A stretch of 48,052 bases of DNA. It comes from an uncultured Octadecabacter sp. Lineage in GTDB: Bacteria > Pseudomonadota > Alphaproteobacteria > Rhodobacterales > Rhodobacteraceae. The notes beneath the pieces were generated by a model that did no database searches, was not told the origin of the DNA, and was given only the letters and a program-made list of their open reading frames with translations. Location: assembly GCA_937891785.1 (NCBI GenBank), contig CALAGN010000015.1, positions 1 to 48,052 on the forward strand, written 5' to 3'. A program made the position numbers and the translations under genes. Positions 12,858-22,103 of the stretch are shown one piece after another. The first letter of the stretch is position 1. Each line of letters starts with the position of its first letter.

Positions 12858-13541
12858 TCATGCCAATCGCTTTGGCCCCCAAATCAGCAACCATATGGCA
12901 AAGCCAAGCTCCGAGATCGTGACAATCACCAACAGCGCGATGATCAAGAGATTGAGCGGTGCCAGATCGACGAACATTAACTTGACGATCCCTTGCAGCA
13001 AATAACCAAACGCGCCGATAAACAGGCCCCAGCCAAGCAGGCGCGGAGCACGTCGTGTCTGCGCAACGATCCAGCCAAGGGCCAACATGTGCACGCCAAA
13101 GAATAGCTGCCAGACATAGACACCCAGATCATGTGCGGCAAAGAACATCATCATCCGGTTTTCGCCCTCGCCTTGCCCCAAAAGGTCAGACAGAAACGTC
13201 AGCGGCATGACCCAGATCAGCAGATTGATCCCCATCACAGTGATCATCCCCGCACGGGCAATCAGCGCCAGCGCGGACAGAGTCGGGTGTGTGGTACGAA
13301 ACATGACGTAAAGGATCACCGTGAGCGCCAGCTCGAAGACGATCACTGCGATATCGGCAAGCACGCCCATCTTGAACAGGCCAAGGTTGGCAGCAAGGTT
13401 GGTTGCCGTCGCACCGGCGTCGCCTTGGGTGATTATCGCTTGCGGCACGTAGCCGATACTGAATCCGCCAAAGACGGCAATGGCGAGGTAAAGTGCGCCT
13501 GCGATACGTGGCGCGCTGGGCTGGTGGGATTGATCCGACAT
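12858..13541 (-). CDS. DUF4386-type integral membrane protein
   Basis: A 227-residue, very hydrophobic protein with about six membrane helices. The N-terminal PRIAGALYLAIAVFGGFSIGYVP matches what I know of DUF4386 proteins, as does the pattern of a long loop followed by paired helices. No function is known for the family. It is preceded by a gap of about 270 bases carrying a near-palindrome (13686-13701) and the terminator of the upstream C1 cluster, so it has its own promoter. Confidence 0.75.
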   Translation of the reverse strand: MSDQSHQPSAPRIAGALYLAIAVFGGFSIGYVPQAIITQGDAGATATNLAANLGLFKMGVLADIAVIVFELALTVILYVMFRTTHPTLSALALIARAGMITVMGINLLIWVMPLTFLSDLLGQGEGENRMMMFFAAHDLGVYVWQLFFGVHMLALGWIVAQTRRAPRLLGWGLFIGAFGYLLQGIVKLMFVDLAPLNLLIIALLVIVTISELGFAIWLLIWGPKRLA

Positions 13542-13754
13542 TGCTTATCCTATTCGTGGCAAAGGGTGACGTTCCGTTCCGACCAAGTGTCGCGACGGTT
13601 CATGAATTTCTGTATGCGCGTCGGCGATTGCCACTTTCTAATATGCGGAATGCGAGCTGTGAATTGCCGAATTGCTGACGGATCATATACAAATTTGCAT
13701 AAGGTAGGGATCAGCCAGTTTGACCGTCGCCGCGTGGCGGATGATCAACGCAAC

Positions 13755-13787
13755 AAAAAACGCCCGCGCAAAAAAGCACGGGCGTTT
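13755..13787 (-). terminator. Rho-independent terminator of the C1 cluster
   Basis: Arms AAACGCCCG (13758-13766) and CGGGCGTTT (13779-13787) form a nine-base-pair stem. On the minus strand it is followed by a run of U (A run 13755-13760). It lies just after the methyltransferase gene that ends at 13813. Confidence 0.8.
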
Positions 13788-13812
13788 AAAAATGATAGGG
13801 TTGCACTGCGTC

Positions 13813-14892
13813 TTAGCTGCGGCGACGTCCACCTGTGCGCCCTGCCCGTCCACGGCCCTCTTGGCCGGCTTTGGGGGCTTCGCGGTTCGCCATGATCCAT
13901 GCGGTGCCCGATGGGTCGTTGTTTGTCAGAAAGTTGGCAGCGCGAATGGCTGACATTTCTGATCCGGCACGGGACTTGGTGCTGCCCAGACCGAACAGTG
14001 TCACGAATACTTCGTCGTCGATATCTTCGGGCAGGATGATACCAGCGGCTTGGATCTCGGCCTTCTTCTCGGCGATCTTCAGCGGACCGATGGGCAGCGC
14101 CACCGGGTTCATAATCGCAGAGGTCATCCCCGCAGCCATCGCCATTGGCAGAAAGGCGTTGTTAATGCCGTGACGGTTGGGCAGGCCAAACGAAATGTTG
14201 GACGCGCCACAGGTCGTATTCACGCCCAGTTCTTCGCGCAGGCGGCGCACAAGTGTGAACACCTGCAACCCAGCCGTGCCCATCGCGCCGATTGGCATGA
14301 CCAGCGGGTCAACAACGATATCATGGGCGGGAATGCCGTAATCAGCAGCGCGTTCAACGATCTTTTTGGCGACAGCAAAGCGCACATCTGGGTCTTCGGA
14401 AATGCCAGTATCATCGTTGGAAATCGCTACGACCGGAACGTTGTATTTCTTGACCAGCGGCAGGACCATCTCCATGCGTTCTTCTTCGCCGGTGACAGAA
14501 TTGAGCAGCGGGCGACCTTCGGCAGCGGCCAGACCATTTTCAAGCGCCCCCGGCACAGAGCTATCAATACACAGCGGCACATCGACCACGGCCTGCACCC
14601 GTTCGATCAGCTCGCGCATCAGGGTAGGCTCGACAAAGTTATTGTCGGCATAACGCGGATCTTCGGCCATCTTGTTGGAGAACACAGCACCCGAGTTGAT
14701 GTCCAACACCGTGGCGCCAGCGGCAACCTGTGCAATCGCATCTGCCTCAACACGGGAAAAATCGCCGCGCTCAAGCTCCTCGGACAGAATTTTGCGCCCC
14801 GTTGGGTTGATCCGCTCGCCAATGACGCAGAACGGCTGGTCAAAGCCGATGATGGCGGTCCTGGTTTTGCTTTCGATAATCGTGCGGGTCAT
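13813..14892 (-). CDS. Methyltetrahydrofolate:corrinoid methyltransferase
   Basis: A 359-residue protein of the pterin-binding (dihydropteroate synthase-like) family that moves methyl groups between a corrinoid protein and tetrahydrofolate. Visible signatures are GERINPTGRK near the N-terminus, GATVLDINSGAVF, the PLCIDSSVPGALE strand and NGLAAAEGRPLLNSVTGE. A TIM-barrel continues to about residue 320, then a basic Gly/Arg-rich tail (GRGRAGRTGGRRRS), which is unusual for the enzyme core. Its ATG overlaps the TGA of the HAD gene. It is the last gene of a four-gene operon. A corrinoid partner is required by the chemistry but is not encoded in this window. Confidence 0.85.
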   Translation of the reverse strand: MTRTIIESKTRTAIIGFDQPFCVIGERINPTGRKILSEELERGDFSRVEADAIAQVAAGATVLDINSGAVFSNKMAEDPRYADNNFVEPTLMRELIERVQAVVDVPLCIDSSVPGALENGLAAAEGRPLLNSVTGEEERMEMVLPLVKKYNVPVVAISNDDTGISEDPDVRFAVAKKIVERAADYGIPAHDIVVDPLVMPIGAMGTAGLQVFTLVRRLREELGVNTTCGASNISFGLPNRHGINNAFLPMAMAAGMTSAIMNPVALPIGPLKIAEKKAEIQAAGIILPEDIDDEVFVTLFGLGSTKSRAGSEMSAIRAANFLTNNDPSGTAWIMANREAPKAGQEGRGRAGRTGGRRRS

Positions 14893-15554
14893 TGGGTGGC
14901 TCCTGTGAGGCGCGCCAACACTTGGTCCAACGCGGCGTCTGTGAAATCTGAAATGGTGATATGTGCACCTGCGGCGCGCAATGTTGCGTCATCCAGCGAC
15001 GAGCGGATGCCGACGACATAGGCACCTGACGCGGCAGCAGCGCGCAGGCCGGACGGGCTGTCTTCAAAGGCGATGCAATTTTCCGGCGCGACGTCCAGCG
15101 CGGCCATAGCGGCAAGGTAAGGTTCGGGATCGGGTTTGCCGCGCGCACATTCTTCGCCAATGATCAGCGTGTCGAAATGGCTGCGCAGACCGATGGCATC
15201 AAGCATACATTCAGCGTTCAGACGCATGGCGTTGGTCACAACTGCACGTTTCCAGCCGTTGGTCTGCGACAGGTCAATCAGGTCTGACAAGCCGGGCATC
15301 GCTGGATAGGGTTTGGGTAAACGAGCGCGAAATTCAGCCTCTTTGGCGTCAGACAGGGCCTGTGGGTTGGGATGATCTGATAAGAACTCAGCAAAGATAT
15401 CGACGTTCAACCGCCCGTGCATGTGCGCCATATAGAAGTCGCCGGACACCGCAAGACCAAGCGGCGGCATCATATCCGCAAACACGGACATATGAATCGC
15501 ATCGCTATTCAGCATTGTGCCGTCCAGATCGAAAAGAAGTGCGCGATGCCCCAT
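14889..15554 (-). CDS. HAD-superfamily phosphatase
   Basis: A haloacid dehalogenase-type hydrolase of about 221 residues. Motif I is FDLDGTMLNSD at residues 8-18, the VVTNA segment is motif II, and GKPDPEPYL plus FEDSPSGLRAA are motifs III/IV, as in the phosphoglucomutase/phosphoglycolate-phosphatase branch. I start it at the ATG at 15554 (MGHRALLFDLDG), eight bases after the preceding stop; the frame is open 20 codons further up but those residues would lie inside the upstream gene. Substrate unknown. Its place between two folate C1 enzymes suggests housecleaning of a pathway metabolite, an inference only. Confidence 0.82.
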   Translation of the reverse strand: MGHRALLFDLDGTMLNSDAIHMSVFADMMPPLGLAVSGDFYMAHMHGRLNVDIFAEFLSDHPNPQALSDAKEAEFRARLPKPYPAMPGLSDLIDLSQTNGWKRAVVTNAMRLNAECMLDAIGLRSHFDTLIIGEECARGKPDPEPYLAAMAALDVAPENCIAFEDSPSGLRAAAASGAYVVGIRSSLDDATLRAAGAHITISDFTDAALDQVLARLTGATQ

Positions 15555-15562
15555 GTCAGCGA

Positions 15563-16489
15563 TTAAGATACGCTTGCCGGCACGCCGGATGCGCCACCGT
15601 TTTCGGTGGCCCAAGTGGCGTTGGTCTTTATCCCGCCCAATGGAAAGAAATGCACTCGTTCGATGTTGAAATCGGGGTTGGCAGCCTTGTGGGCGGCGAG
15701 CTCCGCGACAACTTCGGTCGGCTCATAGGGCAGCAGCAGCTTGGTCACATCCATCGCGCGTTTTTGCAGCACTTTCAGCGATGGTCCAACGCCACAGGCA
15801 ATCGCGAATTTGATCAGGGTTTGCAGCTTGGCAGGGCCAGCAATGCCAATGTGAACAGGAATATCGACGCCCATGTCCACCAGACTGTCAGCCCATTTGA
15901 TGATCGGCCCGGCCTCGAATGCGAACTGGGTCGCCAGCGCCATCTTGGCATCAGTGCGTTTGGAGAATTCCTGCTTCCAGCCAAGGGCGGCGTTAACGTT
16001 CTTGAATTTGCCATCCGTGTCGATATCGCGGTTACCTTCGGGGTGACCCGCAACGTGCAGACGCTTGAAACCCGCCACATCGAACAGTCCGGTCTCCATC
16101 ATCTGCATGGAACTGTCGAAATCTCCATGTGGCTCCTTGACGCCGCCTGCCAGCAACAGCGCCTGATCGACGTTTGCTTCGCCCTGATAACGGGCGATCC
16201 AGTCGGCCAGCATGGCCTTGTCTTTGATGATGCGCGCGGGGAAATGCGGCATGACGCGATAGCCATCGCCATTCAGACGTTTCGCAGTGGCTACCATATC
16301 TTCGATCGGCGTGCCTTCGATATGGGCGATATAGACGCGGGTACCGGTTGGCAGCAGATCGGGAAAATTTTCGACCTTTTCGGCAGTTCGCGGCATCACC
16401 TCGATGGAGTAATCCTGAAGGAAGGTTTCGACCGCCTGATTGACGCCTTTTGGCTCGGATGATTTCTTTTTGAAGTTCAAAAGGGCCAT
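15563..16489 (-). CDS. Methylenetetrahydrofolate reductase-like protein
   Basis: A 308-residue TIM-barrel protein of the MTHFR superfamily, expected to interconvert methylene- and methyl-tetrahydrofolate. The stretches YIAHIEGTPIEDMVATAKRLNGDGYRVMPH (read as separate strand-helix units), QALLLAGG and HVAGHPEG fit the family, though similarity to canonical MetF is distant. The ATG at 16489 is preferred because AAGGAGG stands five to six bases before it and it gives MALLNFKKK; an earlier in-frame ATG at 16543 overlaps the preceding gene. The stop is eight bases before the HAD gene. With the downstream corrinoid methyltransferase it probably returns methyl groups from a demethylation reaction to the folate pool. 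Confidence 0.8.
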   Translation of the reverse strand: MALLNFKKKSSEPKGVNQAVETFLQDYSIEVMPRTAEKVENFPDLLPTGTRVYIAHIEGTPIEDMVATAKRLNGDGYRVMPHFPARIIKDKAMLADWIARYQGEANVDQALLLAGGVKEPHGDFDSSMQMMETGLFDVAGFKRLHVAGHPEGNRDIDTDGKFKNVNAALGWKQEFSKRTDAKMALATQFAFEAGPIIKWADSLVDMGVDIPVHIGIAGPAKLQTLIKFAIACGVGPSLKVLQKRAMDVTKLLLPYEPTEVVAELAAHKAANPDFNIERVHFFPLGGIKTNATWATENGGASGVPASVS

Positions 16490-16539
16490 TGCAGCCTCCT
16501 TAAAGCGGATCAGAGTTCCGCGGACATCAGGTTTTCCGC

Positions 16540-16836
16540 TCACGCGCGCCCGTCGTTGTTAATCAGGACGATCAAGCGGTCTTTATCATATTCGGTCTCA
16601 AGACGTGCCGCCTCGCTTACGGCCACATCCGTGTCTTCGCCCACGACCTCTACGGGGACAGCTTTGCGCCAGTCGGCAAGATAATCGTCGGTGCCAGCAG
16701 CACCTGATTTCATCGCGGCGCGGTCAATAGCCTGCTCGAACCGCTCGCTGAGCTGTATTTTTGCGGCGCGTCGGCCCCTGCCGACAATCACCTGTGCAGG
16801 GATGTCGCGCCAATAAACGATTACGACCTGTGCCAT
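16540..16836 (-). CDS. Small PF13769-type ('virulence factor') protein
   Basis: A 98-residue soluble protein starting AQVVIVYWRDIPAQVIVG and rich in charged residues, resembling the short proteins grouped in Pfam as Virulence_fact. The name is historical; no virulence role is implied. It is the first gene of the C1 cluster, with a GGGAGGG ribosome binding site, and its end overlaps the extended reading frame of the MTHFR-like gene. Fixed association with folate/corrinoid enzymes suggests an accessory role there. Function is unknown. Confidence 0.7.
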   Translation of the reverse strand: MAQVVIVYWRDIPAQVIVGRGRRAAKIQLSERFEQAIDRAAMKSGAAGTDDYLADWRKAVPVEVVGEDTDVAVSEAARLETEYDKDRLIVLINNDGRA

Positions 16837-17064
16837 GCGATTCCCTCCCGCTATTGCGTTAGTCGCTTTTACGCGCGCCCTGCCCCGTTACGGGGATCAA
16901 TTTCGACATGACACGCGCAGTCAGCGACTTTCACCTATGTCGCAATTGCGCGCCTGTGTGGCCAGTCCCGAACGCTGCATGATCATCATGAGGTGCGCAT
17001 GGTCCTTGCGCGGGCGCGGCCGCGTGACTAGGTTGAGGGTAACTCGATATAGGAAGGCGCAATT

Positions 17065-18177
17065 ATGGCGCCTCAGCGTCCCGATGGTGCGGGCGCGGTC
17101 CCCAGCGTGGTCGAAAGCCCCGCACCCGATACGCCCGAACTCGCGCCGCTTTATGCGGCGTTGGACTTGGGCACAAATAGCTGCCGCATGCTGATTGCCC
17201 AACCCGTGGGCCATCAGTTTCAAGTCGTGGACAGCTTTTCAAAATCTGTGCTGCTTGGCCAAGGGCTTGAAAGCTCCGGAAAATTGTCGCGCGCCTCGAT
17301 GAATCGCACGATTTCCGCGATGCGCGTCTGTCGCCAAAAACTGCAACGACACAACGTCAAACACATGCGCCTTGTGGCGACCGAAGCCTGTCGGCGCGCC
17401 AGTAATGCGGGGCATTTCATCCGTCAGGTCAAACGCGAAACCGGCCTGCGTCTGGAAATTATCACCCCCGAAGAAGAAGCCCGTCTGGCCGTGATTTCAT
17501 GTGCTCCACTGGTGAACAAGAATACCACGCAGCTGCTTGTTGTGGACATCGGCGGCGGATCGACAGAGCTGGTCTGGATCGACCTGACAAATGTACCGAA
17601 AAAGGAACGATCTGGGGCGATCATGCGGCTGCACGCCGGTTTTGACAGCGATCCAGGGGCTTTTGTCGGCGCCAAAGTCGTAGACTGGATCTCGGTGCCA
17701 CTTGGCGTGGCGACCCTGCGCGACCAATTTCAGGACGTCGAGGATGACGGCGCAAGGTTTGCCCTAATGAGCTGGTTTTTTGAAGAAAATCTTGAGAAAT
17801 TCGCACCCACCTCGGAGGTTCAGGACCGCAAGGGGTTTCAGATCATTGGTACGAGCGGCACCGTGACGACCGTGGCCGCCAGTCATCTGGGATTACGCCG
17901 TTATGACCGCACCAAGGTCGATGGGTTGCGCATGACCACTGATCAAATTGATGCGGTTATTAAGGACTACCTTAGCTTGGGCGTGGTCGGGCGGCGCAAC
18001 GACCCGCGTATTGGCAACGACCGCCAAGCTTTGATCATGTCGGGTTCGGCGATCTTGCAAGCCTTGATGCGCCTTTGGCCCACGGACCGGCTTTCAGTTG
18101 CGGATCGCGGCCTGCGCGAGGGGCTGCTTTATGCGCAGATGTCGGCGCATGGCGTGCTGGACGACGCGCCGACCTAG
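17065..18177 (+). CDS. Ppx/GppA-family phosphatase
   Basis: A 370-residue ASKHA-fold protein of the exopolyphosphatase/guanosine pentaphosphatase family. The two phosphate-binding motifs are DLGTNSCRML (from Asp34) and VDIGGGSTEL (about residue 160), with the catalytic-Glu region ITPEEEARLAV between them and GTSGTVTTVAA further on. It lacks the C-terminal HD-like domains of full Ppx, as is usual for the alphaproteobacterial form. AGGAAGG lies upstream of the ATG. Whether it acts on polyphosphate or pppGpp cannot be told. It converges on lpxB with only 23 bases between the stops and no clear terminator. Confidence 0.88.
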   Translation: MAPQRPDGAGAVPSVVESPAPDTPELAPLYAALDLGTNSCRMLIAQPVGHQFQVVDSFSKSVLLGQGLESSGKLSRASMNRTISAMRVCRQKLQRHNVKHMRLVATEACRRASNAGHFIRQVKRETGLRLEIITPEEEARLAVISCAPLVNKNTTQLLVVDIGGGSTELVWIDLTNVPKKERSGAIMRLHAGFDSDPGAFVGAKVVDWISVPLGVATLRDQFQDVEDDGARFALMSWFFEENLEKFAPTSEVQDRKGFQIIGTSGTVTTVAASHLGLRRYDRTKVDGLRMTTDQIDAVIKDYLSLGVVGRRNDPRIGNDRQALIMSGSAILQALMRLWPTDRLSVADRGLREGLLYAQMSAHGVLDDAPT

Positions 18178-18200
18178 GATCTTGGCACTATACTAGGGTC

Positions 18201-19340
18201 TTAGTCGTCAAGTCTGTCCAGAACGGCACGCGCGGCGCGCAGTCCGGGTGCTTCGCCGCCCTGCCCGAGCCGCGCCATCGTCAGCATCATCGCAGCGTTT
18301 TGTGCATCTGGGTCTGTCAGCACATTCAGCAAGGCGGCCCCGATCGGCACAGGCTGGCAGTCTTTGCCTATGAATTCCGGCACGACGCGTGTTTCGCTTA
18401 CCAGATTAACCAGCGTCACCGTGTCCACCAGCAGCATTCGTGAAATGATCATCTGGCTTAGCCAGTTCATATCGTAGGCGATCACCATTGGCGTACCGAC
18501 GGCCGCCAGTTCAAGCGACACCGTCCCCGAGGCCGCAAGTGCCACGTCAGCGGCGGCAAACGCAGCGCTTTTGCCCGCGGGATCATTGGCAGAGATTAAA
18601 AGCGGTTTGACGGGCCAATTGGCAGTTAATTCGCGCACGAGCGCCTCGACTGGCCCCGCACAAGGCACGATGACGCGGGCTGTTGGATGTGCAGCAATGA
18701 CAGGCTGCAGGGCCGCGCCGAACCGTGTGGCCAGTCGGGTCACCTCGCCACGACGCGATCCGGGCAATGCCAGGATCAGCGGGTCCGCGCCGAGATTATG
18801 GGCGCTGCGGAATGCGGCAACATCGGCAGCGGTGGCAATCGTTTCAGCAACGACAGGATGACCGACAAAATCGCAAGCCATTCCGGCTGCCTGCATCAGG
18901 CGCGGTTCGAACGGGAACAACGCCAGCACATGGTCGATGACTTTCGCCATCTTCGTCGCCCGTTTGGGGCGCCATGCCCAGACGGTCGGGGCGACATAAT
19001 GCACAGTGCGGATGCGGCTGGCGTCCTTGACCAGCCGCGCCACACGCAGGCAGAAATCAGGGCTGTCGATAGTGATCAGCACATCCGGTTTGGCGGCGAT
19101 CACGGCCGTGGCCACTTCGCGGATGCGGCGTTTCAGGTGGAAATACTTGGGCAGCACCTCGGCAATGCCCATGATACTAAGTTCATCCATCGGGAACTGG
19201 CTGCGCATCCCTTGCGCCTGCATCAACAGCCCGCCCACACCTTGGAACGTCACATCGGGGCGCAACTGGCGCAGGCCCACCATCAGAGCGCCACCCAGCT
19301 TGTCGCCGGACGGCTCGCCTGCGATCACAAATATCTTCAT
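18201..19340 (-). CDS. lpxB: Lipid-A-disaccharide synthase
   Basis: Joins UDP-diacylglucosamine and lipid X to form the lipid A disaccharide at the inner membrane. The GT-B glycosyltransferase of 379 residues has the LpxB signatures AGEPSGDKLGG (residues 7-17), VAPTVWAWRPKRA, FPFEPRLMQ, LPGSRRGEV and AASGTVSLELAAVGTPMV. I start it at the ATG at 19340 (MKIFVIAGEP), which overlaps the lpxI stop as ATGA; the frame extends eight codons further but inside lpxI. It is the last gene of the envelope block. Confidence 0.96.
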   Translation of the reverse strand: MKIFVIAGEPSGDKLGGALMVGLRQLRPDVTFQGVGGLLMQAQGMRSQFPMDELSIMGIAEVLPKYFHLKRRIREVATAVIAAKPDVLITIDSPDFCLRVARLVKDASRIRTVHYVAPTVWAWRPKRATKMAKVIDHVLALFPFEPRLMQAAGMACDFVGHPVVAETIATAADVAAFRSAHNLGADPLILALPGSRRGEVTRLATRFGAALQPVIAAHPTARVIVPCAGPVEALVRELTANWPVKPLLISANDPAGKSAAFAAADVALAASGTVSLELAAVGTPMVIAYDMNWLSQMIISRMLLVDTVTLVNLVSETRVVPEFIGKDCQPVPIGAALLNVLTDPDAQNAAMMLTMARLGQGGEAPGLRAARAVLDRLDD

Positions 19341-20134
19341 GCGGCTTCCCGTTCGCGCACCCAAAACACCAACCCGTTTGCATCCGCAATCGCCACACAG
19401 CGTGGTTGATCAAGCACGATCACCCCGCCTGATTCGATCACCACTGCGCTAAATCCGGCCTTTGTGGCCAGCATCAAAGTGTTGGGGCCGATGGTCGGCA
19501 GATCAACGCGGCGGTCTTGATCGGGCTTGGGGGCTTTGAACAGGATTGCACCGCGTGCGGGGGCGATCATCGCATCGGTGCCCTCCAGCCCTTCGCGCGC
19601 CAGAACCTCGCTCGCGCGAATGACGCAGGCCTGCCCGGTATCGGCGCGGCCCATCGCGGCAACAATTTCTTCGCCACGAATCGCATCATTGATTTGGCGC
19701 ACATTGGGCTGCGCCCGACTAAGAACACCGCTGGGTGGCAGCAACTCAGGTGCGATGTCATGCGCTGCGCAGATGCTAAAACCAGCCTCTTGCATGATCG
19801 CGATGATCTCGCGCAGGGTTCCATCGTCCCCCAACCCCAGCGCCGCACCAAGACGGGCCATTAACGGGGCGGTAGCGACATCAATCGCACTTTCATCAAT
19901 GACTGGGCGTCGCACCCGACCCGCCATGCAAATCTGATCGACGCCCATCGCGCGCAGATCAACAAACAGACTGCCAAGGGTTTCAAAGCGAAAGGGGATG
20001 CGCGTCATATCTGCGGGCAAATCAGGCGTAAACCCGTCCATCTGGCAAATCACCGGATCGGGTTGCCCGCGCGCGCGCAATGACGCGACGAGCACAGGGG
20101 GTAGGCCCCCCTCGCCTGCGATCAGTGCCAACAT
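19337..20134 (-). CDS. lpxI: UDP-2,3-diacylglucosamine pyrophosphatase LpxI
   Basis: Hydrolyses UDP-2,3-diacylglucosamine to lipid X; LpxI replaces LpxH in most alphaproteobacteria. The 265-residue protein (DUF1009) has the LALIAGEGGLPPVLV N-terminus, MAGRVRRP, and the C-terminal catalytic half with GRADTGQACVIRASEVLAREGLEGTDAMI and DLPTIGPNTL. It sits between lpxA (one-base overlap) and lpxB (four-base overlap), the standard order. No LpxH-like gene is present here. Confidence 0.94.
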   Translation of the reverse strand: MLALIAGEGGLPPVLVASLRARGQPDPVICQMDGFTPDLPADMTRIPFRFETLGSLFVDLRAMGVDQICMAGRVRRPVIDESAIDVATAPLMARLGAALGLGDDGTLREIIAIMQEAGFSICAAHDIAPELLPPSGVLSRAQPNVRQINDAIRGEEIVAAMGRADTGQACVIRASEVLAREGLEGTDAMIAPARGAILFKAPKPDQDRRVDLPTIGPNTLMLATKAGFSAVVIESGGVIVLDQPRCVAIADANGLVFWVREREAA

Positions 20135-20922
20135 CAGCTTGGAGTCAGAAAATTGCGGTCACTGTCGCCAAGGATAAAGGTCACCATTTCCTGCACGTAA
20201 GCGCTGTCACTTTCATCGGCCAAACGGCGGGCGCGATCCATGAACGACCCTTCGCCGTCCTTGAGGGTCTGAAATGCGGCCCGCAGGGCGGTAATATCGC
20301 TGCGATCCACGCCTTTGCGCTTGAGGCCTACAAGGTTCAGCCCATCCAGCACCCCGCGTGGGCCCATCACAAGGCCATGCGGAACGACATCGTTTGTGAC
20401 CATGGTACAGGCACCGATTATCGCGCCCTTGCCGATCCGCACAAACTGATGAACGCCTGACAATCCGCCCACGATCACATCGTCTTCGATGATCACATGG
20501 CCAGCTATTGCCGACGAGTTGACCACGATCACACGATCGCCAATCTGTGCATCATGGGCAATATGACAACCGGCCATGAACAAGCCGTCGTCGCCCACGC
20601 GGGTCACGCCGCCACCGCCCGCGGTGCCTGCATTCATGGTGACATGTTCGCGAATGCGATTGCGCGCGCCGATCCGCAGGCTTGTCTTTTCGCCACTGAA
20701 TTTCAGATCTTGCGGGATCTCACCAATCACCGCGAAAGAAAAAACCTCGGAACCGGCACCGATATGCGTGTCACCTGTGACAACAACGTGGCTGTGCAGG
20801 TGCACGCCTTCACCCAGCACAACTTGGGGTCCGACAACACAAAGCGGACCGATCACGCAGCCTGCGCCGATTTGCGCGCCTGCGTCGATCACTGCACTGG
20901 GATGAAGGGTGGCTTTACTCAC
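20134..20922 (-). CDS. lpxA: UDP-N-acetylglucosamine acyltransferase
   Basis: First committed step of lipid A synthesis: transfers a 3-hydroxyacyl chain from acyl-ACP to UDP-GlcNAc. The 262-residue protein is made of left-handed beta-helix hexapeptide repeats (for example [22 protein letters not shown] read as consecutive hexads) and has the catalytic His in the [14 protein letters not shown] region. The C-terminal helical domain follows ([14 protein letters not shown]). The start overlaps fabZ by four bases; both enzymes draw on the same 3-hydroxyacyl-ACP pool. Confidence 0.96.
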   Translation of the reverse strand: MSKATLHPSAVIDAGAQIGAGCVIGPLCVVGPQVVLGEGVHLHSHVVVTGDTHIGAGSEVFSFAVIGEIPQDLKFSGEKTSLRIGARNRIREHVTMNAGTAGGGGVTRVGDDGLFMAGCHIAHDAQIGDRVIVVNSSAIAGHVIIEDDVIVGGLSGVHQFVRIGKGAIIGACTMVTNDVVPHGLVMGPRGVLDGLNLVGLKRKGVDRSDITALRAAFQTLKDGEGSFMDRARRLADESDSAYVQEMVTFILGDSDRNFLTPS

Positions 20923-21404
20923 GCTTGCTTATCCATCATCGCTGTAAATTCGGCTTCGGCGGCCATTTCGCCGTCAACCGTGGCCACGCCTTTGAATTTC
21001 CAGACTTTGCCGCCAGCCTTGCCACGTTTTGTTTGGATGCGAATCTCGAGCACATCGCCGGGGATGACCTTGCGGCGAAACTTGCAGCCATCGATTGCCA
21101 TAAAATAGACCAGCAAATTGCCGTCAACCAACCCCATCGTCGCGCCAACCATAACGGCGGCAGTTTGCGCCATTGCTTCGATGATTGTAACGCCGGGCAT
21201 GATCGGCGTGCCTGGAAAATGGCCCTGAAAATGCGGCTCGTTCATGGTCACATTCTTGATGCCCAAGGCCGAGGCCGTGCCGTCAATCTCCTTGACGCGG
21301 TCGACCAGCAGAAACGGATAACGGTGTGGCAGGATAGCTTGAATAAGCTGGATGTCAGCCTCGGTTATCGGGGCGGCTTGAGGGGCTTGGGTTGCGTCGC
21401 TCAT
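20919..21404 (-). CDS. fabZ: 3-hydroxyacyl-ACP dehydratase FabZ
   Basis: Hot-dog-fold dehydratase of fatty acid elongation. The 161-residue protein has [13 protein letters not shown] and the active-site stretch [20 protein letters not shown], carrying the catalytic His and Glu. The ATG at 21404 (MSDATQ) is chosen because AAAGGA stands about seven bases upstream; the frame opens 14 codons earlier without such a site. It is followed by lpxA with an ATGA overlap. Confidence 0.95.
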   Translation of the reverse strand: MSDATQAPQAAPITEADIQLIQAILPHRYPFLLVDRVKEIDGTASALGIKNVTMNEPHFQGHFPGTPIMPGVTIIEAMAQTAAVMVGATMGLVDGNLLVYFMAIDGCKFRRKVIPGDVLEIRIQTKRGKAGGKVWKFKGVATVDGEMAAEAEFTAMMDKQA

Positions 21405-21473
21405 GGGGCATCCTTTGGGGTGGTTTGCTAACAACCTGAGTAGCAACCCCAGCCCAAGGGGGCAAGCGTGCGC

Positions 21474-22103
21474 TTAGTTCGCACCTGTCGTGTCAGCTCC
21501 GTCTTCACCGGCTGCCGCGTCAGCGACCGGATCAAGCAAGTTGTCCAGCGCCGGCGCGAGCGTTTCAGGAATTTCGATGCCGTCGCCAACCTGGGCGTCA
21601 ATCGCGGCAATCGCCACATCGGTGATGTCGATCCGGCCAACTGACATGACAACACTGCGTCGATCGAGAATGGCACCAGCCCCGTTATCTATCATCAATT
21701 GTCCAAGAATGGGGCGAATGCTCACGAAGAAATCCTCACGCCCAAGGCTAGTTGATTCTTCAAGCGCGCGTTGCTTGCTATCTTGCGCTGTGCGGATGCC
21801 CTGAACTTTTTCGTCAAACGCCTCGGCTTCGCCGCGAAAAACTGCGGCATCCATCTCGCCACGACGCTCGGTCAGGCTGCGTTCCTCTTCGGTCAAGGCG
21901 GCGGCAATGGTACGGTTTTCTGCTGCCAAAACCTCGCTCTCAGCGCGGAAATCTTCGGAAATACGTTGACCCAGCTGGGTCGCGGCGAACAGCCGATCAA
22001 TGTCGATTGTCACAATCCCCACGGGCGACGGCCCGTCTTGGGCCCGCACAATGGGGGGGCACGCGGCGATCATCGCCAAGGCAAAAAGCGCCGCGCGCAG
22101 CAT
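21474..22103 (-). CDS. Skp/OmpH-family periplasmic chaperone
   Basis: A 209-residue exported protein. The first ~21 residues form a signal peptide (hydrophobic AALFALAMIAACPPI, cleavage after VRA). The mature part has the OmpH pattern VGIVTIDIDRLFAATQLGQRI, then a long charged alpha-helical hairpin (about 45-115), which in Skp forms the tentacles that hold unfolded outer-membrane proteins. The C-terminus is acidic and Ala-rich (AAAGEDGADTTGAN), longer than in E. coli Skp. Its ATG overlaps the bamA stop by one base, fitting a role next to the BAM machine. Confidence 0.88.
   Translation of the reverse strand: MLRAALFALAMIAACPPIVRAQDGPSPVGIVTIDIDRLFAATQLGQRISEDFRAESEVLAAENRTIAAALTEEERSLTERRGEMDAAVFRGEAEAFDEKVQGIRTAQDSKQRALEESTSLGREDFFVSIRPILGQLMIDNGAGAILDRRSVVMSVGRIDITDVAIAAIDAQVGDGIEIPETLAPALDNLLDPVADAAAGEDGADTTGAN

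Noticed and set aside
16837-17064. SAM or cobalamin riboswitch upstream of the C1 operon
   Set aside because: Only a short CCCCG-TTA-CGGGG hairpin (16883-16895) is visible; no conserved riboswitch core sequences recognised.
18178-18200. Possible terminator between ppx/gppA and lpxB
   Set aside because: The 23-base gap has no stem-loop of useful length.
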